The position numbers and the translations under genes were made by a program. From Parasphingorhabdus halotolerans (GTDB lineage: Bacteria; Pseudomonadota; Alphaproteobacteria; Sphingomonadales; Sphingomonadaceae), in NCBI RefSeq assembly GCF_012516475.1, contig NZ_CP051217.1, positions 1 through 64,000 on the forward strand: a DNA stretch of 64,000 nt, written 5' to 3'. Numbering within the stretch: the stretch's first letter is position 1; each line of letters opens with the position of its first letter. Below are positions 26,202 through 35,886 of this stretch, piece by piece. Under the pieces are notes generated by a model. That model did no database searches. It worked only from the letters and a program-made list of their open reading frames with translations, and was not told the DNA's origin.

Positions 26202-27505
26202 GTAACGTCGCAGATATGCAGGATATCCGGCAGACCGGATTTTTCGATTTTGCTGTTGGAGAGAGTGATCCCGCCGTTGCCGATGCGATCAACGCCGAGA
26301 TGTCCCGTCAGCAAACGCAGATCGAGCTGATCGCTTCGGAAAATATTGTGTCAAAAGCGGTGCTCGAAGCGCAGGGTTCGGTGTTCACCAACAAATATGC
26401 CGAAGGCTATCCCGGTCGCCGCTATTATCAGGGCTGCGCGCCATCTGACAGCGTTGAGACACTGGCAATCGAACGTGCCAAGCAGCTGTTTAATTGTGGC
26501 TTTGCCAACGTCCAGCCGCATTCGGGCGCGCAAGCGAACGGCGCTGTCATGCTGGCGCTAACCAAACCGGGCGATACGATCCTGGGCATGTCCTTGGACG
26601 CTGGCGGACACCTGACGCACGGCGCGAAACCCGCGCAATCGGGCAAATGGTTTAACGCAATCCAATATGGCGTGAACGAAGACGATCATCTGATAAATTA
26701 TGAAGAAGTAGCGTCCCTTGCCAGAGAACATCAGCCAAAGCTGATTATCGCTGGTGGTTCGGCATATCCCCGGACCATCGATTTTGCCAAATTCCGCGCA
26801 ATTGCTGACGAAGTGGGTGCGATCTTCATGGTCGATATGGCGCATTTTGCCGGTCTGGTAGCAGCAGGGCTGCACCCAAGTCCACTTGACTACGCCGATG
26901 TAGTGACAACAACCACGCATAAAACATTGCGCGGTCCGCGTGGCGGCATGGCGCTAACCAATGATGAAGCAATAGCCAAGAAAATCAACTCTGCGGTTTT
27001 TCCGGGCCTGCAAGGCGGACCGTTAATGCATGTTATCGCTGCCAAGGCGGTTGCTTTTGGTGAAGCGCTGCGTCCCGAATTCAAGAGCTATTCTGCTGCC
27101 GTGATAGAAAACGCGAAAATTCTGGCAGCGACTTTGAAAGAACGCGGCGCTGACCTGGTAGCAGGCGGCACGGACACGCATCTGGCGCTTGTTGATTTGT
27201 CACCGCTCGGCATTACTGGCCGTGATGCTGATGAAGCGCTCGAACGCGCTGGCATTACCTGCAACAAAAATAGCGTGCCCAATGATCCCCAACCGCCGAT
27301 GAAAACCAGCGGTATTCGGGTGGGTTCACCCGCTGGCACAACCCGCGGCTTTGGCCCGGCAGAATTCCGGATGATCGGCGATATGGTCGCTGATGTGCTC
27401 GATGGATTGCGTAATAAAGGTGAAGAAGGTGATCCGGCGGTTGAAGCCGATGTCCGCCAACGGGTGCTCGATTTATGCACCCGTTTTCCGATCTACCCTG
27501 AATAA
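26198..27505 (+). CDS. glyA: Serine hydroxymethyltransferase
   Basis: A 435-residue PLP enzyme that makes glycine and 5,10-methylene-THF from serine. It shows [35 protein letters not shown], and the PLP-lysine segment [17 protein letters not shown] (Lys near residue 243). [15 protein letters not shown] occurs near the end. It overlaps rpiB by 4 bp and is followed after 14 bp by nrdR, so it is in the same operon. Length is normal. Confidence 0.97.
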   Translation: MSNVADMQDIRQTGFFDFAVGESDPAVADAINAEMSRQQTQIELIASENIVSKAVLEAQGSVFTNKYAEGYPGRRYYQGCAPSDSVETLAIERAKQLFNCGFANVQPHSGAQANGAVMLALTKPGDTILGMSLDAGGHLTHGAKPAQSGKWFNAIQYGVNEDDHLINYEEVASLAREHQPKLIIAGGSAYPRTIDFAKFRAIADEVGAIFMVDMAHFAGLVAAGLHPSPLDYADVVTTTTHKTLRGPRGGMALTNDEAIAKKINSAVFPGLQGGPLMHVIAAKAVAFGEALRPEFKSYSAAVIENAKILAATLKERGADLVAGGTDTHLALVDLSPLGITGRDADEALERAGITCNKNSVPNDPQPPMKTSGIRVGSPAGTTRGFGPAEFRMIGDMVADVLDGLRNKGEEGDPAVEADVRQRVLDLCTRFPIYPE

Positions 27506-27519
27506 GGGACCGGAAATCC

Positions 27520-27996
27520 ATGCGTTGTCCCTTTTGTGCTCATGAAGACAGTCAGGTAAAAGATAGCCGACCGACCGAGGATGGCTCGACGATTCGCCGC
27601 CGTCGCCAATGTGAAGGCTGCGGCGCGAGGTTTACCACCTTCGAACGGATCCAGTTGCGCGAGATTACGGTCATAAAAAGCGAAGATCGCAAGGAGACCT
27701 TTGATCGCTCAAAAATCGATCTGTCGGTATCGCTGGCCTGCCGCAAACGCGGCATCGCGCAGGAGCAGATGGATCAACTGGTCTCGGGCATCCAGCGGCA
27801 ACTGGAAACCAGCGGCGAAACTGAAATCCCGTCCAAGCGCATTGGTGAAATGGTGATGGACGGACTCAAAGGTCTCGATAGCGTGGCTTATATCCGTTTC
27901 GCTTCGGTCTATAAGGATTTTACCGAAGCCAAGGATTTTGAAGAATTTGCTGGCAACGTGAAAGATGTTGCTTCCGACGATGTAAACAAGGCGTGA
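27520..27996 (+). CDS. nrdR: Transcriptional repressor NrdR
   Basis: A 158-residue protein with an N-terminal zinc ribbon (Cys3, Cys6, Cys31, Cys34; [13 protein letters not shown] then [13 protein letters not shown]) and an ATP-cone domain ([16 protein letters not shown] onward). NrdR binds dATP/ATP and represses ribonucleotide reductase genes through NrdR boxes. It lies between glyA and trmJ, overlapping the latter by 4 bp. No NrdR box was noticed near it. Confidence 0.96.
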   Translation: MRCPFCAHEDSQVKDSRPTEDGSTIRRRRQCEGCGARFTTFERIQLREITVIKSEDRKETFDRSKIDLSVSLACRKRGIAQEQMDQLVSGIQRQLETSGETEIPSKRIGEMVMDGLKGLDSVAYIRFASVYKDFTEAKDFEEFAGNVKDVASDDVNKA

Positions 27997-28721
27997 GTAC
28001 GGGCCAACCCATTATCGTTCTTGTAAAACCGCAGCTTGGCGAAAATATCGGAAAAGCGGCGCGCGCGATGCTCAATTTTGGTTTGACTGAGATGCGGATT
28101 GTTGACCCGCGCGACGGCTGGCCTAATCCGTCGGCAGGACCGATCGCAGCAGGTGCCGATCTGGTGCTGGAGCAGGCGCAAGTTTTTGAAACGACTGCTG
28201 AAGCTGTTGCGGATTGCTCTCATGTTTATGCGACCACCGTGCGCAAGCGCGGAATGACAAAAGAGGTTCTGACCCCGGCAGACGCTGCTGGCGAAATGAC
28301 CGCAGCATCCGGCAAATGCGCGATATTATTCGGCCCCGAACGCTCCGGCCTCGAAGTCGTGGATGTGGAACTGGCGCGCAAGATCATCACCGTGCCGATT
28401 AATCCGGACTTTGGTTCCCTGAATCTGGCGCAGGCGGTCATATTGGTTGCCTATGAGCTGTCGAAGCTGGATCACAGCAATGTCCAGCCAACCATCGAAA
28501 AGAAAATTTCTGAGCCTGCGCCGCAGATAGAGCTGGACCGGCTCTACGAACATCTTGAACGGGCGCTGGAAGACACGGGGTATTTCTATCCGCCAGATCG
28601 CGCTCCGGCGACGAAAATCACCTTGCGCAATATGATGACCAAGCCTGCCTGGACCAACGAAGAGGTGCAGACCCTGCGCGGAGTGCTGAGCTCGTTTGAA
28701 AGGCCATATCCGAAAAAGTGA
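27993..28721 (+). CDS. trmJ: tRNA/rRNA methyltransferase of the SpoU/TrmJ family
   Basis: A 242-residue SPOUT methyltransferase beginning with a GTG that overlaps the nrdR stop. Motifs include [24 protein letters not shown] (motif 1), [18 protein letters not shown] (motif 2) and [21 protein letters not shown] (motif 3, the trefoil-knot SAM site). TrmJ methylates the 2'-O of nucleotide 32 in tRNAs. The specific target is inferred from family resemblance; an rRNA target is possible. Confidence 0.88.
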   Translation: MSTGQPIIVLVKPQLGENIGKAARAMLNFGLTEMRIVDPRDGWPNPSAGPIAAGADLVLEQAQVFETTAEAVADCSHVYATTVRKRGMTKEVLTPADAAGEMTAASGKCAILFGPERSGLEVVDVELARKIITVPINPDFGSLNLAQAVILVAYELSKLDHSNVQPTIEKKISEPAPQIELDRLYEHLERALEDTGYFYPPDRAPATKITLRNMMTKPAWTNEEVQTLRGVLSSFERPYPKK

Positions 28722-28769
28722 CAAGGATTGGCGGAGTAATCCAGGACCGGTTTGAAATCCCGGAAATGT

Positions 28770-29099
28770 TCAATCGTCTCTGATCGAGTCCCATTTCTGA
28801 AATTCGTAGCTGATCGATGTCTCGACAAGCATTTCCCATATCGCGGCCACCATGGGGACAGGGACGCCATGTTGAGCGGCCATATCTTTAACATTTTGAA
28901 TGACTTGTGATTTTCTGTCCTCGTCACGGACAGTATCGCGATCACCCTTGATGCGCGCTGCGGCGGTCATGCAGGCAAATCGCTGGGACAGCAATTGCAC
29001 AATCTCGCTATCAATTCTGTCCACCTGAATGCGGACATCGGACATATTTTCCATGAGCGGCAGATCTGAGCTTTTGGTCATGCCAGCGCCTTTAATCAT
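28770..29099 (-). CDS. Chorismate mutase, AroQ-type helical
   Basis: A 109-residue all-helical protein. The segment VRIQVDRIDSEIVQLLSQRFACMTAAARIKG (about residues 22-52) matches the AroQ N-terminal helix with R..D.EI..LL..R. It also resembles isochorismate-pyruvate lyase (PchB), which shares the fold. Chorismate mutase converts chorismate to prephenate. Alternative starts exist at internal Met7 or Met19. It stands alone on the minus strand between trmJ and rpsD and would share the divergent region with rpsD. Confidence 0.85.
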   Translation of the reverse strand: MIKGAGMTKSSDLPLMENMSDVRIQVDRIDSEIVQLLSQRFACMTAAARIKGDRDTVRDEDRKSQVIQNVKDMAAQHGVPVPMVAAIWEMLVETSISYEFQKWDSIRDD

Positions 29100-29208
29100 C
29101 GCGGCGTGTGAAGTCGAGTACGCAATACTATAAACAGCAGATTGTTGCTGCGGAAACTGTTGACAATAGCGCCGTTGCTAGCCATAGGCGCGGGCTTGCA
29201 ATTGGCTC

Positions 29209-29258
29209 CGCACCCCGGTGAAGCGGTAGCCGCATCAAGATCCGCTCTTGATGGTGCG
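29209..29258 (+). promoter_or_regulatory. Candidate structured 5' leader (three-way junction) of rpsD
   Basis: Three perfect helices fit without gaps: outer CGCACC (29209-29214) with GGTGCG (29253-29258), hairpin GCGG-TAG-CCGC (29223-29233), and hairpin ATCAAGA-TCCGC-TCTTGAT (29234-29252). The second hairpin starts at the base after the first ends, and the outer 3' strand follows directly, forming a compact three-way junction 41 bp before the rpsD ATG. Ribosomal protein S4 autoregulates through its mRNA leader in other bacteria. That this element does so is an inference. Confidence 0.5.
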
Positions 29259-29299
29259 TTCCGGGAAGAAGTTGAAACAGCAAATTAGGAGTCATTCTT

Positions 29300-29914
29300 A
29301 TGACAAAACGTACTGCGTCCAAATATAAACTCGATCGCCGCATGGGCGAAAATATCTGGGGTCGCCCCAAATCTCCTGTCAATCGCCGCGACTATGGCCC
29401 AGGCCAGCATGGTCAGCGCCGCAAGGGCAAGCTCTCTGATTACGGTATTCAGCTGCGCGCCAAGCAGAAGCTGAAAGGCTATTATGGCGATGTGACCGAG
29501 AAGCAATTCCGCCGCGCTTACAAAGAAGCTGCTGCTATGAAAGGCGATACCAGCCAGAACCTGATCGGCTTGCTTGAGCAGCGCCTTGATATGGTTGTCT
29601 ATCGCGCGAAATTCACGCCAACAATTTTTGCAGCGCGCCAGCTTGTCAGTCACGGCCACATCCGTGTGAATGATGTTAAATGTAATGTCGCATCACGCAA
29701 GGTTGTTCCCGGCGATGTGATTTCGCTCAGCGACAAAGCAAAAGAAATGCTGCTGGTTATTGAAGCACAGAGCTTGGCAGAGCGCGATATTCCCGAATAT
29801 GTGACGCCCGATGGCACCGACAAAGTGACCTATGTTCGCATTCCGACACTGGATGAAGTGCCTTATCCGGTGACGATGGAACCCAATCTGGTTGTCGAAT
29901 TTTATTCGCGCTAA
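29300..29914 (+). CDS. rpsD: 30S ribosomal protein S4
   Basis: A 204-residue protein with the usual S4 N-terminus ([21 protein letters not shown]) and the S4 RNA-binding domain [30 protein letters not shown] (about residues 95-125). It nucleates assembly of the 30S body. AGGAG lies about 8 bp upstream of the ATG. The leader of about 200 bp can fold into a three-helix structure, and a strong terminator follows the gene. It is monocistronic, as is common in alphaproteobacteria. Confidence 0.98.
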   Translation: MTKRTASKYKLDRRMGENIWGRPKSPVNRRDYGPGQHGQRRKGKLSDYGIQLRAKQKLKGYYGDVTEKQFRRAYKEAAAMKGDTSQNLIGLLEQRLDMVVYRAKFTPTIFAARQLVSHGHIRVNDVKCNVASRKVVPGDVISLSDKAKEMLLVIEAQSLAERDIPEYVTPDGTDKVTYVRIPTLDEVPYPVTMEPNLVVEFYSR

Positions 29915-29934
29915 TTGGTAGTAATCAGAACATT

Positions 29935-29963
29935 AAAAGGGCGGCCAATGAGCCGCCCTTTTT
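29935..29963. terminator. Bidirectional intrinsic terminator between rpsD and the S9 peptidase gene
   Basis: A perfect stem GGGCGGC (29939-29945) and GCCGCCC (29952-29958) with loop CAATGA is flanked by AAAA on the left and TTTTT on the right. It can therefore terminate the plus-strand rpsD transcript and the minus-strand peptidase transcript, which converge here. Confidence 0.9.
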
Positions 29964-29981
29964 GCGTTCACTGCAAAAAAA

Positions 29982-31940
29982 CTATTTCGGTAAAAATGCA
30001 GCAGACTTGGTGAGCATGTCGATACGCGCAGCAGAATTACGTAGACTGTGCTCTAATCCTTTATATTCAACAAAAGTCACCGGTTTACTCACGGCTTTCA
30101 GACTGTCTTGCATTGCACGCGAATGACGGATTTCTACGTTGCGATCATATTCACCATGAAACAACATGACAGGAGCTTTGATCACGGTGGCATTTTGGGC
30201 GGGCGACCCTTCTTTGATATGTGGTCCAGCTCCGACGTAATCGCGGACCACAGCTTGGTCATAATAGCCTTTGGAATCGTTTTTCAACATCAGCAGATCG
30301 GTAACTGGGGCAATTGCAACGACGGCCTTAAAGAGATCTGGTGCCAATACAGCAGATTGCAACGCCGCGTAACCGCCATAGGACCAGCCAACAATTGAAA
30401 GCGCCGATGGCTTCGCAATTCCTTGAGCAACCAACCATTTACCCGCATCGGTGACATCTCCTACCGATGTGCGCCATGACTGAAATCCGTTCTTCTTGTA
30501 CCATTCATCACCGTAACCAGCGGAACCCCTGAAATTTGGCTGAAGAACGGCAAAGCCCTGACTAACGTAAAACTGCGCTAGCCAGTTAAAGCCCCATTCA
30601 TCGCGACTTTCCGGTCCACCATGTGGCATTACAATGGCTGGAATATTCTTGCCTGTCGAATCAGGTGGCAGCGTCAAATAACCTGGTATCATGGTCCCAT
30701 CCGCTGCTGGATAGCTAATCGGTTTTACCCGCCCCAATTTTGAGTTTTCCAGGGAAGGCCTGACGCCCAAAAGAGGCCTGAGCTCTTTCGAGGCTTTATC
30801 AAAGAGAAAATATTGGCCGGGATCAATATCGGATCCACCCCAGATCAGCAGTTTGGATTCGTCCAGATTTGCATCGGAAAACTGAACGGAGTAATCTTCT
30901 CCCAGCGCTTTCCCGAGCGCACTCGCCAAATTTGCAAGTTCTGTATCAAAGTAGATTCCGGTACGCTTCTCCAGCGCATAGCTGCCCCCGACTACCCGAT
31001 TTTTGCGGCCAATACGTATTAACCCATTCACATCCACTTTATCGTGTTTCAAGACGACCTCTTCATTGCCACTTCCATCCAATGCAATAGCCACCAGTGC
31101 TTTGCGTCCGTCAATCGGTTGAAAACCAAATGCGCGATTTGTGGCGGCGTCCACAGCGTAAGGATTAAACCCTGTTCGGTTCGCGTAATTTAACTCGCCC
31201 AGTGACGCCCACTTTCCATCGAGTTCATAGAAATATTTGATCTCACCGCTATCCAGTTCGGTTCCGCCCAATTTGGTTCGCATGCCCTTGATTCGAACAT
31301 TTCCGATGCCATCGGTTATATATTCAACCGCTTCCTCCGATGGGCGCTCTGCGTAGTTTGCCCGACCGTTGGTGGTGTCGATAATCTCGGCAGCCAAACC
31401 ATTTTTTGTTTTCGCAATCCGTGTTCCGATTTTTTCTTCTGCCAGATGGTAACGCGACATCATGATTTTATTTTCTTCGCCCGGCAACCAATCGATAATA
31501 TCTCCGCCGCCAAGGCTGTAACCAAGGGCATTCTGACCTTGTTTTTTCGTCAACAGTTGCGGATCACTGCCATCCATATTGACTGCAAACACCTTGGAGA
31601 GACTGTATAACTGGCCAGCATATTCGGTTGTCCCAACAGTTTTGCAGGCCAGCCGAATATCTGAAGTCCAGCCGCACCAATATAGATTGTCCGGTTCGCC
31701 AGACGAGGTGGTGACACGCAGGGGCGAATTGCCTTTGTCGAGATCAATTGAATAGAGGTCTGTCCGGGTTCCGGGACCTGGAGATATAAAAGCGATTTTC
31801 TTGCCATCGGGGGACAGGCTGATGTCTGCAACGGCAGGCATCTGCCCAAATATTTTTGCTTGTTCATTGGCGGAAGCGGCGGTGGACGCCACTCCGGCGA
31901 GTAGTATAGAAATTATTATCTTTTTTGAAAGTTTACGCAC
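29982..31940 (-). CDS. S9 family prolyl-oligopeptidase-like serine peptidase, exported
   Basis: A 652-residue protein with a signal peptide (ISILLAGVASTAASA, residues 10-24), a beta-propeller-like N-terminal half starting VADISLSPDGKKIAFISPGPG, and a C-terminal alpha/beta hydrolase domain. The catalytic triad is visible as Ser in SIVGWSYGGYAAL, Asp in FHGEYDRNV and His in GLEHSLR. Its role is probably peptide degradation in the periplasm. The start is a GTG with GGGGA about 7 bp upstream. It converges with rpsD at a shared terminator and stands divergent from the M28 peptidase gene. Confidence 0.88.
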   Translation of the reverse strand: MRKLSKKIIISILLAGVASTAASANEQAKIFGQMPAVADISLSPDGKKIAFISPGPGTRTDLYSIDLDKGNSPLRVTTSSGEPDNLYWCGWTSDIRLACKTVGTTEYAGQLYSLSKVFAVNMDGSDPQLLTKKQGQNALGYSLGGGDIIDWLPGEENKIMMSRYHLAEEKIGTRIAKTKNGLAAEIIDTTNGRANYAERPSEEAVEYITDGIGNVRIKGMRTKLGGTELDSGEIKYFYELDGKWASLGELNYANRTGFNPYAVDAATNRAFGFQPIDGRKALVAIALDGSGNEEVVLKHDKVDVNGLIRIGRKNRVVGGSYALEKRTGIYFDTELANLASALGKALGEDYSVQFSDANLDESKLLIWGGSDIDPGQYFLFDKASKELRPLLGVRPSLENSKLGRVKPISYPAADGTMIPGYLTLPPDSTGKNIPAIVMPHGGPESRDEWGFNWLAQFYVSQGFAVLQPNFRGSAGYGDEWYKKNGFQSWRTSVGDVTDAGKWLVAQGIAKPSALSIVGWSYGGYAALQSAVLAPDLFKAVVAIAPVTDLLMLKNDSKGYYDQAVVRDYVGAGPHIKEGSPAQNATVIKAPVMLFHGEYDRNVEIRHSRAMQDSLKAVSKPVTFVEYKGLEHSLRNSAARIDMLTKSAAFLPK

Positions 31941-32107
31941 GTTGATCCCCCGGTTACTAAGGTATTACCGAGACATTACGTGGTCGTTCACTATTTCTCA
32001 AATAAAATCGGATTCACCAAGCATTGGCGCTAATCCAAAAACTTGCACGACGGCCCAAGCTCTGCCAAATGAGCGCAAATGAAACCATATTGGTAGAGGA
32101 TCGCACT

Positions 32108-33784
32108 ATGAATTTGAAAATGGTCGCAGCTTTGACGCTGCCTGTGTTGCTCATTTCCGCATGCAAGAAAATTGACAATGTTGATGTTGCCGCAGACATG
32201 CCGGAAATTGCCGCTCCCGAATTGTCGGTAGAAACGATGAAGTCGATCACCGAGGAGCTTTCTTCAGATGCCTATGAAGGGCGTGCGCCGGGAACGGCTG
32301 GTGAAGAGAAAACGCTTGCGCTGCTGACCAAGAAATTTGCGGATGCGGGCCTGGAACCCGGCAATGGTGATAGCTGGTATCAGGATGTGCCGCTGGTTGG
32401 CATAACCGCAACCAAAACCAGTCCGCTGACGATCAAGGGTAAGGACGCGAACCTGAGTTTCAACTTTGGCTCGGACTATGTTTTTACCAGCTATCAGGAA
32501 CAAGCGAAAATCGATATCACAGATAGTGAAATGGTGTTTGTCGGCTATGGTATTACCGCGCCCGAACGCGGCTGGAGTGACTATGACGGTGTCGACGTCA
32601 AGGGCAAGACGGTTGTCATATTGGTCAACGATCCTGATTTTGGCACCGAAAGCCTGGAAGGCGAATTTGGTGGTCGGGCGATGACTTACTATGGTCGGTG
32701 GACTTACAAATATGAAGAAGCGGCGCGGCAAGGCGCAGCGGCTGCGATCATAATCCACGATACCGATCCGGCGGCTTACGGCTGGAATGTTGTCGAATCG
32801 AGCTGGACTGGTGAGCAGTTTTACGCGCAATCGAGCGATGGCGGCGCCAGCCAGACCAAGGCCAACGGATGGATTCAAAAAGACGCAGCGGCCAAGATAT
32901 TCGCAGCTGCTGGTCAGGATATGGCCGCCCAGATGACTGCGGCCAAGAAGAAGGGCTTCAAGGCTGTTCCTTTGGGCCTGACCGCAAGTGCATCGTTGGA
33001 AAACACGATCAAGAAGACCGATAGCAAGAACGTTGTCGGAATTCTCAAAGGTAAAACCCGGCCTGATGAATATGTTATCTATACAGCCCATTGGGACCAC
33101 TTGGGCCGTTGCAAACCAGCACCCGATGGTGATGATATTTGCAATGGCGCGGTGGACAACGCCACAGGCACTGCCGCCTTGGTCGCGCTGGCTGAAGCGC
33201 ATGTGAAAGCAGGCGCGCCGGATCGTAGCATTATCTTCCTCGCTGTGACGGCGGAGGAGTCAGGATTGCTGGGTTCCAAATATTATGCCGACAACCCGAT
33301 CTATCCGCTCGACAAAACCGTTGGTGGCGTCAACATGGATGCCTTTGGTATGGCGGGGCCAGCCAAGAACGTCGTTGTGGTTGGCAAAGGAAAATCGCAG
33401 CTCGACCGCTATCTGGAAAGCGCTTTAACCGCCGATGGCCGTGTTGCCGAGGCTGAGCCGACACCGGAGAAAGGTTTTTACTACCGCTCGGATCATTTCA
33501 GCTTTGCTAAGCTCGGGGTGCCGATGATCTATTTTGAAGGCGGAGAAGATCTGGTTGATGGCGGTCGCGAGGCGGGTGAAGCGATCAGTCTGGATTACAC
33601 CGAAAACAAATACCATGGACCAAAGGATGAATATAATCCGGACTGGAACTGGGACGGCGTAATGAGTGACCTGAAAGTCTATTATACCGTTGCCCGGATG
33701 CTGGCGATGACCGATGACTGGCCCAATTGGAATGAAGGCGACGAGTTCCGCAGTATCCGTGATAAAAGCCGCGCTGGAAGCTAG
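32108..33784 (+). CDS. M28 family zinc aminopeptidase, lipoprotein
   Basis: A 558-residue protein from the ATG at 32108, preceded by AGAGGA. The signal peptide ends in the lipobox LISAC, so it is probably a lipoprotein. A PA-type insert domain lies around residues 120-270, and the M28 catalytic domain follows. Zinc ligands appear as HWDHLG, NGAVDNATG (Asp), EES (Glu-Glu), NMDAFG (Asp) and DHFSF (His). It removes N-terminal residues from peptides in the periplasm. It is followed after 19 bp by aguA. A similar but not identical M28 gene lies at 41689-43191. Confidence 0.9.
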   Translation: MNLKMVAALTLPVLLISACKKIDNVDVAADMPEIAAPELSVETMKSITEELSSDAYEGRAPGTAGEEKTLALLTKKFADAGLEPGNGDSWYQDVPLVGITATKTSPLTIKGKDANLSFNFGSDYVFTSYQEQAKIDITDSEMVFVGYGITAPERGWSDYDGVDVKGKTVVILVNDPDFGTESLEGEFGGRAMTYYGRWTYKYEEAARQGAAAAIIIHDTDPAAYGWNVVESSWTGEQFYAQSSDGGASQTKANGWIQKDAAAKIFAAAGQDMAAQMTAAKKKGFKAVPLGLTASASLENTIKKTDSKNVVGILKGKTRPDEYVIYTAHWDHLGRCKPAPDGDDICNGAVDNATGTAALVALAEAHVKAGAPDRSIIFLAVTAEESGLLGSKYYADNPIYPLDKTVGGVNMDAFGMAGPAKNVVVVGKGKSQLDRYLESALTADGRVAEAEPTPEKGFYYRSDHFSFAKLGVPMIYFEGGEDLVDGGREAGEAISLDYTENKYHGPKDEYNPDWNWDGVMSDLKVYYTVARMLAMTDDWPNWNEGDEFRSIRDKSRAGS

Positions 33785-33803
33785 GAGCGCTTCTTGAACT
33801 GTT

Positions 33804-34787
33804 ATGAGATGGCCTGCTGAATGGGAGCCACATGAAGCGGTGTTTATCGGTTTCCCCGGCAACCCGGCGGAGTGGCCTGTTGGACTGGACGAAGCGCAGC
33901 GCGAAGTTGCTGCTTTTGCCGATGCCGTTTGCGATGATGGGCGCGGCGAGCGGGTGGTTCTCGTCTGTCGAGACCAGGGTGATGCGAACGCAGCAACTGC
34001 TCTCGTGAGTAAATCCGTAAGCGTTATCGTCGAGCCATTTGGGGATATCTGGCTGCGCGATACTGGTCCGATTGTCACTATCGACAATGATGACAGGATC
34101 GCCAATGATTTCCGTTTCAATGGCTGGGGTGGCAAATTCGAGATGGCGGGCGATGAAGATATCGCTCCGCGCCTTGCCGCATATTTTGAACTGCCCGTAT
34201 ACGCGCACGACTGGATATTGGAAGGCGGTGCAATCGATGGTGACGGAGCGGGCGCAATTATCACCACCGAGCAATGTGTTCTCAATCCCAATCGCAACAG
34301 CGCTTTCGCGAAAGAGCTGGCGGAAGTCAAATTCGGTGAAGCATTGGGCACCGATAATATCATTTGGCTGGGCGAAGGTTTGGTGGCCGATCATACGGAT
34401 GGTCATGTCGACAATCTTGCGCGATTTGTCGCTCCGGGCTTGGTTGCGATTCCGCAAAGCGATCAAAAAAACGACCCCAACAACCCAATTTTTGAAGACG
34501 CCGCGTCGCGCGCAACGGAATGTGGGTTGATCATCGTGCGCCTGCCATCCGTCGGACGCTATGAATTGGACGGTGCCATAGCCCCGGCAAGCTATATGAA
34601 CTTCTATATCGGCAACGAGGCTGTGCTGGTTCCGCAATATGGCGCACCCAACGATGCGCGAGCGGTTGAAGAAATCGCAGTGTTATTTCCTGAGCACCGC
34701 GTTGTCGGATTGCCGAGCATGGCATTGCTGCGCGGCGGCGGAAGCTTCCACTGCATTTCCCAGCAGATCCCGGCTGACAGAAAATAA
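33804..34787 (+). CDS. aguA: Agmatine deiminase
   Basis: A 327-residue guanidino-group-modifying enzyme that turns agmatine into N-carbamoylputrescine and ammonia. The protein starts MRWPAEWEPHEAVFIGFP and contains DIWLRDTGP, FNGWGGKFE, ILEGGAIDGDG, TDGHVDNLARFV (Asp/His) and the catalytic Cys in LRGGGSFHCISQQ near the C-terminus. It is shorter than E. coli-type AguA (about 365 residues) but all catalytic motifs are present. The next step, aguB, lies about 1.5 kb downstream. Confidence 0.93.
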   Translation: MRWPAEWEPHEAVFIGFPGNPAEWPVGLDEAQREVAAFADAVCDDGRGERVVLVCRDQGDANAATALVSKSVSVIVEPFGDIWLRDTGPIVTIDNDDRIANDFRFNGWGGKFEMAGDEDIAPRLAAYFELPVYAHDWILEGGAIDGDGAGAIITTEQCVLNPNRNSAFAKELAEVKFGEALGTDNIIWLGEGLVADHTDGHVDNLARFVAPGLVAIPQSDQKNDPNNPIFEDAASRATECGLIIVRLPSVGRYELDGAIAPASYMNFYIGNEAVLVPQYGAPNDARAVEEIAVLFPEHRVVGLPSMALLRGGGSFHCISQQIPADRK

Positions 34788-34914
34788 CAACGTCCCAACG
34801 TTTAGCGCCATTGCGCAGCTCGGCGGTCACGTTTCCATAAACCACTTTGCATGCAGCGACAGCTCACCTATGTTAAAAGTTATATCAACCCCGGGAACAA
34901 AGAGGAAAAATGAA

Positions 34915-35871
34915 ATGATGAAAAAAATAGCAATGACAAGCGCGGTAACAATATTGTTTGCCGCAAGTACGACACCGACATTCGCCAAACATCACGAAGA
35001 AGCCGGCAAGGCGATGGACCACAGCAAGATGGACCACAGCAAGATGGACCACAGCAAGATGGACCACAGCAAAATGGATCATTCCAAAATGCTGGACGCT
35101 GCCGCAAAATCGAAACTGAAAACAGTGTTGGCTGATCCTCGCCGCGACAAGGACCGCGCCCGGGATCAATATCGCCATCCTATGGAAACGCTTGAGTTCT
35201 TTGGTGTTACACCTGACATGACGGTTGGGGAATATGCTCCCGGCGGCGGCGGCTGGTACACCAATGTGCTGGCACCCTATCTGGCCGATAGCGGTCAATA
35301 TGTCGGGGTAAATTTCAACCCTGAGCCGCTCCCGTTTCCTGAAGAAAACAAGGCTGCGCTCAAGACATGGGGAGAAACATTCCCGGGCAAGGTTGCCGAA
35401 ATGACCGGTTTGCCAGCCAGCAAGATCAAGGCATATTCCACCGATCAGATAACCGATGAAACGGCAGCTATTGCGGATTTCATCATCATCCCGCGGATGA
35501 TGCACAATCTTATGCGCTGGAATGTTGCCGATAACGAAATCAAGGCATTGCGCAAAATGCTCAAGGACGATGGTCATATCGGCATTGTCCAGCACCGGGC
35601 AAAAGATGGAACGCCGTTTAGCTATGCCGACGGAAACAAAGGCTATTTGCGGACGGACACGGTGGTGAGCTTCATGAAAGCACATGGTTTTGAACTGGTG
35701 AAACAGTCCGAGATCAATGCGAATCCCAAGGACACTGCTGACTATGCAGATGGCGTCTGGACGCTGCCTCCTATCCTGCGGACATCGAAAGACAATCCCG
35801 AAGACAAGGCAAAATACGAAGCCATCGGCGAGTCCGATCGCATGACATTGCTGTTTATGAAACTGCCTTAA
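34915..35871 (+). CDS. Exported class I methyltransferase-like protein with His/Met repeat
   Basis: A 318-residue protein with a signal peptide (MMKKIAMTSAVTILFAASTTPTFA). Five tandem MDHSK units follow (residues 34-58), then a Rossmann methyltransferase-like domain (TVGEYAPGGGGWYTNVLAPYLADSGQYVGVNF). It resembles predicted methyltransferases of the COG4798 type. The ATG at 34915 has GAGG about 9 bp upstream; the adjacent ATG at 34918 is equally in frame. The His/Met-rich repeat is like metal-binding (copper) tails of periplasmic proteins. Substrate and function are unknown. It lies between aguA and aguB. Confidence 0.78.
   Translation: MMKKIAMTSAVTILFAASTTPTFAKHHEEAGKAMDHSKMDHSKMDHSKMDHSKMDHSKMLDAAAKSKLKTVLADPRRDKDRARDQYRHPMETLEFFGVTPDMTVGEYAPGGGGWYTNVLAPYLADSGQYVGVNFNPEPLPFPEENKAALKTWGETFPGKVAEMTGLPASKIKAYSTDQITDETAAIADFIIIPRMMHNLMRWNVADNEIKALRKMLKDDGHIGIVQHRAKDGTPFSYADGNKGYLRTDTVVSFMKAHGFELVKQSEINANPKDTADYADGVWTLPPILRTSKDNPEDKAKYEAIGESDRMTLLFMKLP
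35014..35088 (+). repeat. Five tandem 15-bp units encoding MDHSK
   Basis: Five in-frame 15-bp units run 35014-35088. The first four are ATGGACCACAGCAAG or differ at most at the third codon positions, and the fifth is diverged (ATGGATCATTCCAAA). The near-identity of the first four suggests recent expansion by slippage or unequal crossover. Confidence 0.95.
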
Positions 35872-35886
35872 CGCCGAAACATATTC

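Noticed and set aside
29233..29253. CATCAAGA hairpin before rpsD as a terminator
   Set aside because: No T run follows, and it nests within a larger fold, so a leader structure fits better.
32264..33202. A 312-codon minus-strand open frame
   Set aside because: It is antisense to the M28 lipoprotein gene, whose zinc motifs are unambiguous, and shows no family features.
35014..35088. CRISPR-like array
   Set aside because: The 15-bp units are contiguous, in frame and coding, with no spacers.
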